From NCBI GenBank assembly GCA_949287305.1, contig CASEFX010000009.1, forward strand, positions 1 through 64,000: a stretch of DNA of 64,000 nt, written 5' to 3'. The notes beneath the pieces are model-generated. The model saw nothing but the letters and a program-made list of their open reading frames with translations, did not search any database and had not been told where the DNA came from. Source of the stretch: an uncultured Sutterella sp. Lineage in GTDB: Bacteria; Pseudomonadota; Gammaproteobacteria; Burkholderiales; Burkholderiaceae_F. How positions within the stretch are numbered: the stretch's first letter is position 1; the number at the start of each line of letters is the position of its first letter. This document shows positions 25,335-33,862 of the stretch, piece after piece. A program made the translations under genes and the position numbers.

Positions 25335-26519
25335 ATGACTAAGATCCACACCCTGGCGGCTGCGGTCGCCCTGTCGCTTGCGGCCATTTCCGTCCAGGCC
25401 GCCGACATTCAGATGTACGGCCGCGTGGACGCGGGCCTGCGTTACACGAATTATCACGACAGCTCGAAGGATGACTCCTTCGGTCTGCAGGCCGGCAACC
25501 GCGCCCACAACCGTATCGGCCTCAACATCCGCGAAGACCTCGGCAACGGCCTTCAGGCCAAGGTCTACCTCGAAAACGGCTTCACGATCGACGACGGCGA
25601 CATGGACACGAGCGGTCAGCTCTTCAACCGCCGTTCCATCCTCGCTCTCAAGGGCGGCTTCGGTGAAGTGGGCATGGGCCGCATGGGCACCGTGCAGTCG
25701 ACGGTCGCGCCCTACTCCATGGGCCTGATCAAGTGGGACCCGTTTGCGACGTCCTACAGCCAGGCTTCGATCGGTTCGACCTTCGCCAACACGAGCCGCG
25801 TGAACAACGCCATCACCTGGCAGTCCCCCTCCATGGCCGGCTGGCGCCTCGGCGCGACCTACTCCATGGGCGACTCGTCCGACGAGATCGGCGATGAATA
25901 CGAAGCCTATGCCGACCACGACCATACGCTCGCGCTCGCCACGGACTATCAGAACGAAAATCTCTACCTCTCGCTCACCTACGCCCACGTCGCATACGGC
26001 AACGTCGAAAACGGCGAAATGACGAACGACGGCAACCTCTTCGGTTTCGGCGGTTGGTGGCGCTTCATGCCGCAGTCGAAGGTCTACTTCGGCGCTCAGT
26101 ACCAGAAACACTGGGATTCTGCCGCAGGTCTCGGTCTGTCGGACATGCAGAATCATACGCTCTGGACTTATAAGAAGAACGACGAAGGTAAAGAAGTAGC
26201 CGACAAGCCCACGGAAGCGCTCGCGGGCGGTTACGACGGCTACTCGCTCCTCCTGGGCGGCACCTACGAATTCGGCCAGAACAAGCTCCTCGCTTCGGTC
26301 CAGTACTTCGACGGCGAACTCGCCAACGCGAGCGAATACGACTACAACTTCCTCGTCTTCGGTACGGCTTGGGAATACAAGCTCGCCAAGACCGTCTGGT
26401 TCTACGTCGCCGCGACCCACTCGATCGACGGCGGCAAGATCTCCAACGCGAAGTTTGACGACGAAGGTTCCCGTCAGGCCGCGACGGAAGTCATGACCGG
26501 CATCAACTGGAACTTCTAA
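25335..26519 (+). CDS. Gram-negative porin (Burkholderiales/Neisseria type)
   Basis: 394 residues. Signal peptide TKIHTLAAAVALSLAAISVQA, then mature ADIQMYGRVDAGLRYTNY, the standard start of 16-strand general porins of this group. It contains NRAHNRIGLNIREDLGNGLQAKVYLENGF and ends with aromatic Phe (TGINWNF), the outer-membrane sorting signal. GGAG upstream supports the ATG. It would let small solutes, including peptides, into the periplasm, fitting the neighbouring peptidases. Confidence 0.93.
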   Translation: MTKIHTLAAAVALSLAAISVQAADIQMYGRVDAGLRYTNYHDSSKDDSFGLQAGNRAHNRIGLNIREDLGNGLQAKVYLENGFTIDDGDMDTSGQLFNRRSILALKGGFGEVGMGRMGTVQSTVAPYSMGLIKWDPFATSYSQASIGSTFANTSRVNNAITWQSPSMAGWRLGATYSMGDSSDEIGDEYEAYADHDHTLALATDYQNENLYLSLTYAHVAYGNVENGEMTNDGNLFGFGGWWRFMPQSKVYFGAQYQKHWDSAAGLGLSDMQNHTLWTYKKNDEGKEVADKPTEALAGGYDGYSLLLGGTYEFGQNKLLASVQYFDGELANASEYDYNFLVFGTAWEYKLAKTVWFYVAATHSIDGGKISNAKFDDEGSRQAATEVMTGINWNF

Positions 26520-26530
26520 CTCTTTTGCCC

Positions 26531-26558
26531 GTCCGAGTCGCTCCGGAGCGGCTCGGAC
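26531..26558. repeat. Strong hairpin after the porin
   Basis: GTCCGAGTCGCTCC is followed directly by GGAGCGGCTCGGAC, pairing along its length with one G-U pair. No T run follows, so it may protect the porin mRNA 3' end rather than terminate. Confidence 0.5.
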
Positions 26559-26593
26559 GCAAGGATTCCAAGCTCCGGCAGAGAGTTTTTACG

Positions 26594-26628
26594 GGGACAG
26601 TCGGCTCGTTCGATCGTCCCTTTTTTTC
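26594..26628 (+). terminator. Probable terminator after the porin
   Basis: GGGAC and GTCCC flank a 17-base loop and are followed by seven T residues. The stem is short but the T run is clear. It lies about 75 bases after the porin stop and before the M20 peptidase start. Confidence 0.5.
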
Positions 26629-26753
26629 ATTTTTGGCGCGATACTTTCGGTAGCGTTGCCGCACCTTTTGTCGGCAACGACCGAATGGACCGACCCGAGG
26701 CCTTGGAAAGACCGTCCGTCTTGTTCCCGAGCCCCGTACGAAAGGAGAAATTG

Positions 26754-28055
26754 ATGTCGATGGAAAAGATTCCCGGCCCGATTGACGAGGCCGTACTGGC
26801 GACGGTGCGCACCGTCGCCAAGGATGCGCGCATGCAAAAGGCGCTCTCGATCGCCCGTGACCGCGCCGAAGAAGCGATGGCCCTTCAGGTGCACATTTCC
26901 GAAATTCCCGCGCCCACTTTTGAAGAGCGTACCCGCGCCGAAGAGATCGTGCGTCTCATGAAGGAAGCGGGGCTTGAAGACGTCTCGATCGACGAAATCG
27001 GCAACGTCATCGGCCGCCGCCCCGGACGCAATCCCGAGGGACCGCTTCTTGCGATCGGCGCGCACATGGACACGGTCTTCCCCGCGGGCACCGACGTGAA
27101 GGTTCGCCGCGAAGGAAACACCTACTACGGCCCCGGGATCGGCGACAACGCCTCGGGCGTGCGCACGGTGCTCGAAGCCGTGCGGGCTTTGAACGAAGCG
27201 GGCGTCGAAACCGAAGGCGACATCTGGTTCTGCACGACCGTGGGCGAAGAGGGTCTCGGCGACATCCGCGGAAGCAAACACCTCTTCCGTGAAAAGAACG
27301 CCGTCAACAAAATCGACGGCTTCCTCGCCGTCGACAATTCCAACATCGGCCGCATTTTGTTCGGCGCGATCGGTTCGCACCGCTGGCGCTTCACGGTGAA
27401 GGGACCGGGCGGACACAGTTACGGCGCCTTCGGCGAAACGCCGAGCGCCATCCACGCGATCTGCCTTGCGGGCGCCAAGGTCGCGCACCTCAAAGTGCCC
27501 GAAACGCCCCGCACGACCTTCACGATCGGCACGATCAAGGGCGGCACGAGCGTCAACACGATTGCGGCCACGGCCTCCTGCGACGTTGACATCCGAAGCT
27601 TGGGCGACCGGGAACTCCTCGACGCCGAAGCCAAGATCCGCGCCGCCTTTGAAGAGGCCGTCCGCGAAGAAAACGAAATCTGGGGCGTGACGGATCCGAA
27701 GAAGTCGCTGCACCTCGAAGCGGAAATGATCGGCAACCGCCCCGCAGGCACCCGTCCCGACGACTGTCCGGTTCTGCAGGCCTCGCGCGCGGCGCAGGCC
27801 GAACTCGGTCTTGAGCTCACGGACTACATGTCGTCTTCCACCGACGCAAACGCCCCCGTGAGTCTCGGGATTCCCGCGACCTGCCTCTCTTCGGGCGGCA
27901 AGCAGATGCGCACGCACACCGTGGACGAGTATTACGAGTGTTTTGACATCCACCTCGGTCCGCAGCTTCTCATGCTCACGGCCGTATCGCTCGCAGGCCT
28001 TGCCGCGCAGGATGGCGGTGAAGCGACCAAGCCGATTCTGCCCGTTCGTCGCTGA
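26754..28055 (+). CDS. M20 family metallopeptidase (acetylornithine deacetylase/PepT-like)
   Basis: 433 residues. Di-zinc M20 features: LAIGAHMDTVFPAG (His and catalytic Asp), GIGDNASGVRTVLEAV (bridging Asp), TTVGEEGLGDIRG (catalytic Glu and ligand), and a late His in KQMRTHTVDEYYE. A dimerisation lid region lies around GPGGHSYGAFGETPSAIHAI. No signal peptide. AAAGGAGAAA precedes the ATG at 26754, and a 23-residue extension upstream is not supported. The substrate is probably a di- or tripeptide or an acylated amino acid, consistent with the peptide-use block. Confidence 0.88.
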   Translation: MSMEKIPGPIDEAVLATVRTVAKDARMQKALSIARDRAEEAMALQVHISEIPAPTFEERTRAEEIVRLMKEAGLEDVSIDEIGNVIGRRPGRNPEGPLLAIGAHMDTVFPAGTDVKVRREGNTYYGPGIGDNASGVRTVLEAVRALNEAGVETEGDIWFCTTVGEEGLGDIRGSKHLFREKNAVNKIDGFLAVDNSNIGRILFGAIGSHRWRFTVKGPGGHSYGAFGETPSAIHAICLAGAKVAHLKVPETPRTTFTIGTIKGGTSVNTIAATASCDVDIRSLGDRELLDAEAKIRAAFEEAVREENEIWGVTDPKKSLHLEAEMIGNRPAGTRPDDCPVLQASRAAQAELGLELTDYMSSSTDANAPVSLGIPATCLSSGGKQMRTHTVDEYYECFDIHLGPQLLMLTAVSLAGLAAQDGGEATKPILPVRR

Positions 28056-28081
28056 CGAAAACGAGCGACGCCGATAACGCA

Positions 28082-28114
28082 ACGGGAGGGCCTTTCGGGG
28101 CGCCTCCCGTTTTT
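28082..28114 (+). terminator. Terminator after the M20 peptidase
   Basis: ACGGGAGG and CCTCCCGT form an 8-base-pair stem followed by TTTTTC, just after the rightward stop and ahead of a convergent gene. Confidence 0.75.
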
Positions 28115-28135
28115 CATGCCTCTCGAAGCAGCGCG

Positions 28136-28978
28136 TCAGATGCGCGTCTCTTCCTTGTTGGGATCCGCGAGCGCGCGACTTCGCTTCACGAGCGCCTCGA
28201 TGCGCGAGACGTCGAAGCCGACCGGGGCAAAGCGTTCCTCCACGTTCGCGGCGTCAAAGAGGCCGCCGTTGCGCGAGAGAATCAGATCGACGTCCTCCTG
28301 CGTGAAGGCCGCGCCCTTCTCAACGCTCTCACGGCAGAGCTCGAATTCGCCGTCGCGCAGATTCGCGCGGAACTTCAGCACGGTATAGGCGAGAAGCCAG
28401 TCGGCGTTCGTTTTGGGCTCGAGAAAGCGCCCGCGCATGACGTCCGATTCCGTCTTTACGTAGGCACCGAAATCCCGGCAGGAGCCGAGCTTCACCACAT
28501 CCGTCGAAGAAGGCAGTCCCTTGCAGACGAAGGTCGCCGTGCCGCCGCGATGAAAGGCCGCCACTTCGTCGATCACTTCGGTCGAAACGTCGAAATGGAG
28601 TTCCACCGGGAAATTGCGGTCCGCCCGCACGACGGGCGCGCCCGTTTCGTGCTTTTGAATCTCCCGAATCCGAAGGTTCGGGAAGATCATGGTCTTTCCT
28701 TCGTAGAGCCGATCGGCTCGGAAGGGATTGTCGACCGTGTCGCGAACGAGGTCATCGAGGTCGGTGAGTTTGGTCTCGCCGAAGCGGTCCTTCACCGCCT
28801 GCTCAAAGTGAAACGTGGGCTGGCCCGCCACGAAGTCGCGCACGTCGTTTTGCACGAGCAGGTCCACAATGAGGCGCTCCTCGTCCGAGTAGTTGAGGGG
28901 CGCGGCGTTCGCCGGGGCCAACGCCGTCAGGAGCGTCGCCGTACAGAACGCTCCCAGAGCCGCGTGAAAAGGTCGCAT
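28136..28978 (-). CDS. Secreted protein of unknown function, possible OB-fold (tRNA_anti-like)
   Basis: 280 residues. The N-terminus MRPFHAALGAFCTATLLTALAPANAA is a clear Sec signal with probable cleavage after ANA. GGAGG upstream selects the ATG at 28978 over an extension to 29062. The middle part (PVELHFDVSTEVIDEVAAFHRGGTATFVCKGLPSSTDVVKLGSCRDF) has the strand spacing of tRNA_anti-like OB-fold domains, and two Cys there could form a disulphide. I cannot assign a function, and the domain idea is tentative. Converges with the M20 gene, and its 5' end faces the repeat array. Confidence 0.7.
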   Translation of the reverse strand: MRPFHAALGAFCTATLLTALAPANAAPLNYSDEERLIVDLLVQNDVRDFVAGQPTFHFEQAVKDRFGETKLTDLDDLVRDTVDNPFRADRLYEGKTMIFPNLRIREIQKHETGAPVVRADRNFPVELHFDVSTEVIDEVAAFHRGGTATFVCKGLPSSTDVVKLGSCRDFGAYVKTESDVMRGRFLEPKTNADWLLAYTVLKFRANLRDGEFELCRESVEKGAAFTQEDVDLILSRNGGLFDAANVEERFAPVGFDVSRIEALVKRSRALADPNKEETRI

Positions 28979-29094
28979 GATGAAGAATCCTCCTTGTTCC
29001 CAAAATTTTAGCGGTTTGCAGAGAAAGGCACGGCACCTCTCGATCTTCTCGACAGCCGTCATCGTGGCGAGGAGGGAGCTCTGGGAAACCTCCC

Positions 29095-29250
29095 AAACAG
29101 GAGCTCTTAAAAAACTGCTAAACAGGAGTCCAAAAAACTACCAAACAGGAGTCCAAAAAAACTGCCAAACAGGAGTCCAAAAAAACTGCCAAACAGGAGT
29201 CCAAAATATTGCTAAACAGGAGTTCAAAAAACTGCCAAATAGGAGTTTAA
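29095..29250 (+). repeat. Seven-copy tandem repeat (23-25 base spacing) upstream of the DUF4143 ATPase gene
   Basis: AAACAGGAG starts at 29095, 29120, 29143, 29167, 29191 and 29214, with a variant AAATAGGAG at 29237. Spacings are 25, 23, 24, 24, 23 and 23. Each core is followed by TCCAAAAAACTGCC or a close variant, and the end copies are the most diverged. Each copy carries a Shine-Dalgarno-like AGGAGT but no start codon at the right distance. The array fills most of the 335-base gap 28979-29313 and is AT-rich compared with its surroundings. There are no unique spacers, so it is not a CRISPR. Confidence 0.9.
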
Positions 29251-29313
29251 AAATCTTCTGAGTGGTAGAATATGACTCTATTGATCACAATTTCCCGTTG
29301 CATAGTAGCAGTT

Positions 29314-30570
29314 ATGACTTCTTCTTATCTCCCTCGATTGCTTGACGCCCAACTCTCCAGAGCGCTCAAAACCATAGGCGCAGTGCTCATTGAAGGACCG
29401 AAACTCTGCGGGAAATCCACCACAGCTGCCAAACAAGCCCGAAGCACAGTACTGCTCGAGCCTGATCGAGCACTAAAACTCGCCGCCGTTAATCCGAAGG
29501 TCCTTCTTGAGGGAGACAATCCTCGTTTGCTGGACGAATGGCAACTTGCACCTCAGCTGTGGGACTTGATCCGGCGGGAAGTGGATCGTCGCGGCGGCGC
29601 TCCTGGTCAATTTATTCTGACCGGATCTGCTGTCCCTGCCGACCGTAGCAACATCAAGCATTCCGGTACCGGTCGGTTTGCTTGGCTCAAAATGAGGCCG
29701 ATGACGCTTTTCGAAACAAGAGAATCAAACGGAAGCGTTAGTCTAGCAAAGCTTTTCTCAGGAGACCTAAATATCGGAAGCATCAGCCCTCTTTCGTTGG
29801 ATGACGTTGCTTTTGCCGCCTGCCGTGGAGGGTGGCCCATGACGCTTCAACAGGAGGGTGATTTGGCACTCGACCATGCCTTTTATTACTTGAGTGCAGT
29901 TGTGCGAGAAGACGTTTCAAGAGTTGACGGCGTTAAGCGAAATGAAAAGCTCCTGCGAGATCTCATGCGCTCTTACGCCCGCGCACAAGGTTCGCAGATT
30001 TCCACACCGGAGATCACCAAAGACATGGGGGACAACGTCCATGAAAAAACGGTGCAGGGATATCTCAAGATCCTTCGGGAAATCTTCGTCATTGAGGACA
30101 TGCCTGCATGGAATCCCAACCTTCGTTCGAAAACCGCGATTCGAACGTCCGACACCCGCTACTTCGTCGATCCCTCCCTCGCAACGGCCTCGTTGGGTGC
30201 TGGACCGCGCGATCTTCTCTTGGATCCTGAAACCTTCGGCTTCGTTTTCGAAACACTCTGCATTCGGGATCTTCGCGTCTACGCCCAAAGTCTCCACGGA
30301 GACGTTTTTCACTACCGAGACCGCAACGGCTTGGAATGCGACGCGGTGATTCATCTTCGAAACGGCCGTTACGGTCTCATCGAAATCAAACTTGGCAGCG
30401 ACAAGGGGATCGAGGACGGCGTCAAGACGCTCAAAAAACTCGTCGACAAGATCGATGTTGATAAGATGCCTGCACCGTCCTTCCTCATGGTATTGACGGC
30501 CTCGGGCGAATACGCTTTCCGGAGAGACGACGGCGTCCTCGTCGTGCCGATCGGATGCCTCGCCCCCTGA
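29314..30570 (+). CDS. AAA ATPase with DUF4143 domain
   Basis: 418 residues from the ATG at 29314 (an in-frame ATG at 29272 would add 14; neither has a strong ribosome site). The AAA_14 domain has Walker A GPKLCGKSTTA and Walker B-like RLLDEWQ, then FILTGSAVP. The C-terminal DUF4143 part contains FHYRDRNGLECDAVIHLRNGRYGLIEIKLG, with the D...ExK pattern of PD-(D/E)xK nuclease-like folds. This widespread family has no settled function, and roles in defence or mobile elements are suspected. The gene is AT-richer than both neighbours and stands alone, so horizontal acquisition is likely. The tandem repeat array lies directly upstream. Confidence 0.9.
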   Translation: MTSSYLPRLLDAQLSRALKTIGAVLIEGPKLCGKSTTAAKQARSTVLLEPDRALKLAAVNPKVLLEGDNPRLLDEWQLAPQLWDLIRREVDRRGGAPGQFILTGSAVPADRSNIKHSGTGRFAWLKMRPMTLFETRESNGSVSLAKLFSGDLNIGSISPLSLDDVAFAACRGGWPMTLQQEGDLALDHAFYYLSAVVREDVSRVDGVKRNEKLLRDLMRSYARAQGSQISTPEITKDMGDNVHEKTVQGYLKILREIFVIEDMPAWNPNLRSKTAIRTSDTRYFVDPSLATASLGAGPRDLLLDPETFGFVFETLCIRDLRVYAQSLHGDVFHYRDRNGLECDAVIHLRNGRYGLIEIKLGSDKGIEDGVKTLKKLVDKIDVDKMPAPSFLMVLTASGEYAFRRDDGVLVVPIGCLAP

Positions 30571-30611
30571 TGCGATCGAAGGAAATCGCGCCGAAAGAGT
30601 GAAGCGTTATT

Positions 30612-30640
30612 CCAAAATCAGCTAAACGGTAATACCAATA
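30612..30640 (+). repeat. Possible degenerate copy of the tandem repeat downstream of the ATPase gene
   Basis: CCAAAATCAGCTAAACGGTA followed by ATACCAATA resembles the array segment near 29200-29228 (CCAAAATATTGCTAAACAGG). If real, the ATPase gene is flanked by the same repeat on both sides. The match is short and AT-rich and could be chance. Confidence 0.3.
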
Positions 30641-30712
30641 CCTATCCCAAAAGCCTTTCCGCACAATTTGGACATCCCGAAAACCCCTACAACCACTAAA
30701 AGGTTTCCATCC

Positions 30713-33115
30713 ATGTCCAAGCAGAACCTTTTGGAGACGCCCGTCACGCGGCGCAGTTTCCTCCATGCGTCGGCAATCGGCTTTCTCGCCGGTTACGCGC
30801 TCACGCCGGTCGGCCGCGCCGTAGCGGCGGCCGTGGACGACCTCGAAACGATGTCCTGGACCGCCTGCGTCATCAACTGCGGGCACCGCTGCCCGCTTCG
30901 CTGCTTCTCGAAGAACGGCCGCGTCATCCGCATCGAAACCGACAACACGATTCCGGACGGTTGCACGCCGCGTCAGCTGCGCGCCTGCCTCAAGGGCCGC
31001 AGCATGCGCCAGCGCATCTATTCGCCCGATCGTCTCAAGTATCCGATGAAGCGCGTCGGCCCCCGCGGCGAAGGAAAGTTCGAGCGCATTTCCTGGGACG
31101 AAGCCCTCAAGACCGTCGCCGAAAAACTCGAATACACGGTGAAGACCTACGGCAACGAGTCGCTTTACTGGCAGTACTGCTCCGCACAGCAGTCGCTCGT
31201 CAACTCGCGCCGCGCCTGGTGGCGTCTTTTGAACCTTATGGGCGGCTACCTCAAGTACTACGGCTCCTACTCGACCGCCCAGATTTCCGCCTCCTTCCCG
31301 ATGACTTACGGCGGCAGTCCCGCTTCGTATGAAAGCGAAGTCGCCAACGCCAAGCTCTACGTGGGCTTCGGCAACAACCCGTCGGTAACGCGCGGCTCGG
31401 GCGCCGGAAAGTCCTATCAGCTCACCTGCGCGCTCTCGGGCCGCAACCGCCCGAAGATGATCATCATCGACCCGATCTACACCGACACGGCGGTCGGCAA
31501 GGCCGACGAATGGATCCCGATCCGTCCGGGCACCGACGCCGCCCTCGTGCAGGCGATCGCCTACGAGCTCATCCGCAACAACTGGGTGGATCAGGCCTTC
31601 CTCGACAAGTACTGCGTGGGCTACGACGAAAAGACGTTGCCCGCGTCGGCCCCGAAGAAGAGCGACTACAAGAGCTTTATTCTCGGCGAAGGCGACGACA
31701 AGACGCCGAAGACCCCGGAATGGGCGTCGAAGATCACCGGCATTCCCGTCGAAACCATCGTTCATCTTGCGCGTGAAATCGGCACGACGAAGCCCTGCTT
31801 CATCGCGCAGGGCTGGGGCCCGCAGCGTCAGGCGAACGGCGAAGAAACCGCCCGCGCCATCGCGATGCTCCCGATCCTCACGGGGAACGTCGGGCTTCCC
31901 GGCACGAACACCGGCCAGCACGAAGGGAACGTCTCCTTCCCGGCCGTCTACCTCCCGGTGGGCAAGAATCCCGTCAAGGCCACGATTCCGTGCTTCCTCT
32001 GGACGGACGCGATCGTGCGCGGCAAGGAAATGGACGACATCCACGACGGTCTCAAGGGCGTCAAGAAGCTCGGCCACGATATTAAGATGATCGTCAATTC
32101 GGGCGGCAACACCCTCATCAACCAGCACGGCGACAGCAACTGGACGGACGCCATTTTGCGCGACGAATCGAAGTGCGAATTCATCGTCGTCTGCGACAAC
32201 ATGATGACGCCGTCGGCCCGCTACGCCGACATTCTGCTTCCCGACACGCTCGGTCCCGAAACGGACGACATCGCGAGCTCGGGCGGCTCGAACGGCGACA
32301 CCGCCTCGATCCTTCCGATGCACAAGTCGGTTGAGCCCGAGTGGGAACAGCGTCCCTCCTGGGAAATCTGCCGCGGCATCGCGAAGTTCCTCGGCAAGGA
32401 AGAGGCCTTCACCGAAGGCCGCACCCAGCTCGAATGGGTCGAATGGTGCTACGAGGAAACGCGCAAGAAGGCGCCGGAACTTCCGCCCTTCGCCGAATTC
32501 TGGAAGACGGGCCCGAAGCAGGCGCTCGAATTCCCGCGCTCGCCCGTGGCGCTCGCCGACTTCCGCAAGGACCCCGAAAAGGCGCCTCTGAAGACCCCGT
32601 CTGGCAAGATCGAAATCTATTCGGAACGCCTCGCCAAGATCGCGTCCGAATGGAAGCTTCCCGAAGGCGAACTCATCAGTCCGATTCCGCGCTTCTTTGC
32701 GACCTGGGAAATGCCGGGCGACAAGCTTCAGGAAAAGTATCCGCTCCAGTGCTACGGCTACCACGGACACGGACGCATTCACTCGACCTTCCACAACCTT
32801 CCGTGGCTTCGCGAACAGTTCCCGGACCATGTCCTCATGAACCCGATCGACGCCAAGGCCCGCGGCATTGAAACGGACGATCTCGTCCGGGTCTTCAACG
32901 ACCGCGGCACGGTGGAAATCCGCGCGAAGGTGACCCCGCGCATCATGCCGGGCGTCACGTCCATCCCGCAGGGCGCCTGGTACACGCCCGTCATGAAGGA
33001 CGGCAAACGCGTCGACGTGGGCGGCAACATCAATACGCTCACGCACCACCGCCCGAGCCCCCTGGCCAAGGGGAACGCGCAGCACACCGTGCTCGTTCAG
33101 ATCGAAAAAGCGTAA
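30713..33115 (+). CDS. dmsA: DMSO reductase family molybdopterin oxidoreductase, catalytic subunit (DmsA-like)
   Basis: 800 residues. Twin-arginine signal TRRSFLHASAIG (residues 12-23), so the folded enzyme is exported. The [4Fe-4S] site is CVINCGHRC (Cys52, 56, 60) with a later Cys92 in RACLKGRS. YYGSYSTAQISASFPMTYGG matches the DmsA region that supplies the serine ligand to molybdenum. Molybdopterin-binding segments such as IIDPIYTDTA and AQGWGPQRQANGE follow. The electron acceptor (DMSO, another S- or N-oxide, or something else) cannot be told from sequence. AAAAGG precedes the ATG at 30713. Followed 12 bases later by the iron-sulphur subunit. Confidence 0.92.
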   Translation: MSKQNLLETPVTRRSFLHASAIGFLAGYALTPVGRAVAAAVDDLETMSWTACVINCGHRCPLRCFSKNGRVIRIETDNTIPDGCTPRQLRACLKGRSMRQRIYSPDRLKYPMKRVGPRGEGKFERISWDEALKTVAEKLEYTVKTYGNESLYWQYCSAQQSLVNSRRAWWRLLNLMGGYLKYYGSYSTAQISASFPMTYGGSPASYESEVANAKLYVGFGNNPSVTRGSGAGKSYQLTCALSGRNRPKMIIIDPIYTDTAVGKADEWIPIRPGTDAALVQAIAYELIRNNWVDQAFLDKYCVGYDEKTLPASAPKKSDYKSFILGEGDDKTPKTPEWASKITGIPVETIVHLAREIGTTKPCFIAQGWGPQRQANGEETARAIAMLPILTGNVGLPGTNTGQHEGNVSFPAVYLPVGKNPVKATIPCFLWTDAIVRGKEMDDIHDGLKGVKKLGHDIKMIVNSGGNTLINQHGDSNWTDAILRDESKCEFIVVCDNMMTPSARYADILLPDTLGPETDDIASSGGSNGDTASILPMHKSVEPEWEQRPSWEICRGIAKFLGKEEAFTEGRTQLEWVEWCYEETRKKAPELPPFAEFWKTGPKQALEFPRSPVALADFRKDPEKAPLKTPSGKIEIYSERLAKIASEWKLPEGELISPIPRFFATWEMPGDKLQEKYPLQCYGYHGHGRIHSTFHNLPWLREQFPDHVLMNPIDAKARGIETDDLVRVFNDRGTVEIRAKVTPRIMPGVTSIPQGAWYTPVMKDGKRVDVGGNINTLTHHRPSPLAKGNAQHTVLVQIEKA

Positions 33116-33127
33116 GGAAGGAACACC

Positions 33128-33739
33128 ATGAAGCAACTCGGTTTTTACATCGACGCCGCGAAGTGCACGGGCTGCAAGACCTGCGTCGTCGCCTGCAAGG
33201 ACGCGCACGATCTTCCCGTCGGGATGAATCTGCGCAAGGTCATCGAATACGCGGGCGGCGGCTGGCGTCAGGACCGCATGACGGGCGCCTGGCATCAGGA
33301 CGTCTTCGCCTACTACCTGTCGATTGCGTGCAACCACTGCGAGGATCCCGCCTGCGTGAAGGTCTGCCCCACGAAGGCGCACTTCAAGCGCAAGGAAGAC
33401 GGTCTCGTCGTGATCGACCACGAAAAGTGCATCGGCTGCGGCGCCTGCGCGGCGGCCTGCCCTTACGACGCTCCGCAGTTGGACGTCAAAGCGAAAAAGA
33501 TGCTGAAGTGCGACGGCTGTCTCGACCGTCTCGAAAAGGGACTGCAGCCCGTCTGCGTCGAATCCTGCACGCAGCGCGCGATCGAATTCGGACCGATCGA
33601 CGCCCTTCGCAAGAAGTACGGCTCGCAGGCCGTGGCGCCTCTGCCGCCCGTCGACAAGACGAAGCCGGCTCTGGCGATTCACGCGCCGAAGAACGCCCGT
33701 CCGGTCGGCGACGACTCGGGCACGGTGTATTTCCACTGA
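33128..33739 (+). CDS. dmsB: DmsB-like four-cluster ferredoxin subunit
   Basis: 203 residues with sixteen cysteines arranged for four [4Fe-4S] clusters: CTGCKTCVVACKD, CNHCEDPACVKVCP, CIGCGACAAACP and CDGCLDR...CVESC. It passes electrons to the catalytic subunit and, having no signal, would be exported in complex through the DmsA Tat signal. AAGGAAGGAA precedes the ATG. No gene for the DmsC membrane anchor follows. The next gene is on the opposite strand, so the quinol-oxidising partner must be encoded elsewhere or be of a different kind. Confidence 0.94.
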   Translation: MKQLGFYIDAAKCTGCKTCVVACKDAHDLPVGMNLRKVIEYAGGGWRQDRMTGAWHQDVFAYYLSIACNHCEDPACVKVCPTKAHFKRKEDGLVVIDHEKCIGCGACAAACPYDAPQLDVKAKKMLKCDGCLDRLEKGLQPVCVESCTQRAIEFGPIDALRKKYGSQAVAPLPPVDKTKPALAIHAPKNARPVGDDSGTVYFH

Positions 33740-33749
33740 GCGCCCTCTC

Positions 33750-33775
33750 CTCCGCCCCGAACCTTCGGGGCGGAG
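33750..33775. terminator. Hairpin after dmsB
   Basis: CTCCGCCCCGAA and TTCGGGGCGGAG pair perfectly around a 2-base spacer. There is no T run, but together with the next hairpin it closes the dms operon. Confidence 0.55.
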
Positions 33776-33787
33776 AGCTCCATAGAC

Positions 33788-33824
33788 AAGAGGACCGACT
33801 CCGTTACGGAACCGGTCCTCTTTT
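33788..33824 (+). terminator. Terminator between dmsB and the convergent alcohol dehydrogenase gene
   Basis: AAGAGGACCG and CGGTCCTCTT form a 10-base-pair stem ending in TTTT. It lies in the convergent gap and could work for the rightward transcript. Confidence 0.75.
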
Positions 33825-33862
33825 CCTTTCAGCGCCTCCGCGAGAGGCGGAGGATCGCGTTC

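Noticed and set aside
29095..29250. CRISPR array
   Set aside because: Units are contiguous with 23-25 base spacing and no unique spacers, and no cas genes are present.
28977..29261. Small protein made of QTGVQKNC repeats encoded by the tandem repeat
   Set aside because: The frame exists only because some repeat spacings are 24 bases. It overlaps the 5' region of the secreted-protein gene and has no ribosome site.
30485..33736. A 1083-codon open frame on the minus strand
   Set aside because: It is antisense to the well-supported dmsA and dmsB genes, has an arginine/valine-rich composition typical of shadow frames in GC-rich DNA, and shows no domain.
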